This document shows, piece by piece, positions 63,216-64,000 of a stretch of DNA of 64,000 bases (positions are counted from its first letter, which is position 1; each line of letters opens with the position of its first letter). The stretch lies in assembly GCA_007570785.1 (NCBI GenBank), contig ML662449.1, forward strand, positions 12,215,564-12,279,563, given 5' to 3'. This DNA is from Antilocapra americana (Eukaryota; Chordata; Mammalia; Artiodactyla; Antilocapridae). The notes beneath the pieces were generated by a model. The model saw only the letters and a program-made list of their open reading frames with translations, was not told where the DNA came from and ran no database searches. The position numbers and the translations under genes are program-made.

Positions 63216-64000
63216 ATGACAATGACAACAAATAATCTTTTAAAGATATTTAGAAATCATTTCCCACATTACATAATTAGATTTCTTAATTCTACAGACT
63301 GGCTTGGGGTAAGGACGGAATCCAAGGCTAACTGTTTTATTTTGGATGATGTAGAATACACGTTTCTTCCTATTTATCATTCTCTTTCTGTCTGTAAGAG
63401 TCCAAGCAACAGAAGTCATTATTCTTAAGATTTTTCACTCCAGTGGGATTAACTTGTTTCACATTCTTTTTCTGAAGTTTGGGGAAATCCCCTCTTTAAA
63501 AACAGTAGAGAAATTCTGTTTTAACCCCACACTATCTTTATTTGTAAATAAAAACACGTTCCAAATGGCTGTAACAACGTCTTGATAAGTAAGGGCTCTT
63601 TGCAAAAATAGTCAGTGGGGATATGATTCACAACAGGACATGTAAACTTCCCAGCAGACCAAATGTGTCCTCTGAGGGATTAAAGGATCTATGTGGGATT
63701 TGAATAAAGGTCATTCTTGCTGCTGAACTGATTACGTTATTATTGACCCTTAATGTTAACAGATTCTTTCCCATGTCACATATTCTAGTACATGCCCTTA
63801 TGGATATTTCAACACACTTTGCCCATTTTTATAACACATAAAGCCACCTTAGAAACTTAATTTTCAGCCTGCAGAATAACACTGTTCTAAATAATTCACA
63901 AAGCAAAGCAAATACATAGATGTTGAATAATTTACAACCACAGGAGAACTCATGATGCCCAGTACAGATCTTGCTTAGAGTAGATACTCAAACTCATCTA
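63216..64000. other. Intergenic, no recognised feature
   Basis: AT-rich DNA to the window edge; no exon or ruminant repeat recognised. Confidence 0.4.

Overview
This is nuclear DNA of a pecoran ruminant: cattle, or a close relative such as sheep, goat or buffalo. The evidence is the dense population of ruminant-specific retroposons, namely BovB LINEs, tRNA-Glu-derived Bov-tA and Bov-A2 SINEs and CHR-type SINEs. These lie among older mammalian L1, L2, MIR and hAT remnants. The split gene structure, CpG-island promoter and long 3'UTR also fit a vertebrate genome. Species and chromosome cannot be fixed by reading. If human 2p14 synteny holds, the cattle location would be on chromosome 11 (inference).

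There is one confidently supported protein-coding gene, LGALSL (galectin-related protein), on the minus strand. Its five coding exons (43334-48424) join exactly in frame into a 172-residue protein. The promoter and 5'UTR lie in a CpG island (about 47.95-49.09 kb). The 3'UTR probably runs to a single canonical poly(A) signal near 40.37 kb, giving a gene of about 8.4 kb. The protein has the galectin fold signature but lacks the usual galactose-contacting residues.

Layout: 0-40 kb is intergenic DNA downstream of LGALSL. It holds a 2.9 kb BovB with a clear target-site duplication (3167-6085), truncated BovBs at 11.1-12.7 and 28.2-28.6 kb, many Bov-tA copies and old L2/MIR/L1/hAT fossils. It also holds a GC-richer patch at about 15.9-16.5 kb with a CTCF-like site and an E-box. 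40.3-48.8 kb is LGALSL. 49-64 kb is the upstream intergenic side. It holds an L1 with a nested SINE, a MER20-like element, another truncated BovB, a compound TG/TA microsatellite around a SINE, an L2, and a rearranged three-segment BovB at 61.2-63.2 kb.

Nearly all other open reading frames are retroposon debris, CpG-island artefacts or chance. I see no operon, CRISPR array, phage, bacterial system or new enzyme system. The more notable points are the non-canonical BovB rearrangement, several insertions datable by nesting, the promoter architecture of LGALSL, and a few candidate regulatory sites. All assignments are by eye; repeat family names are from memory of consensus sequences and boundaries are approximate unless a target-site duplication is given.
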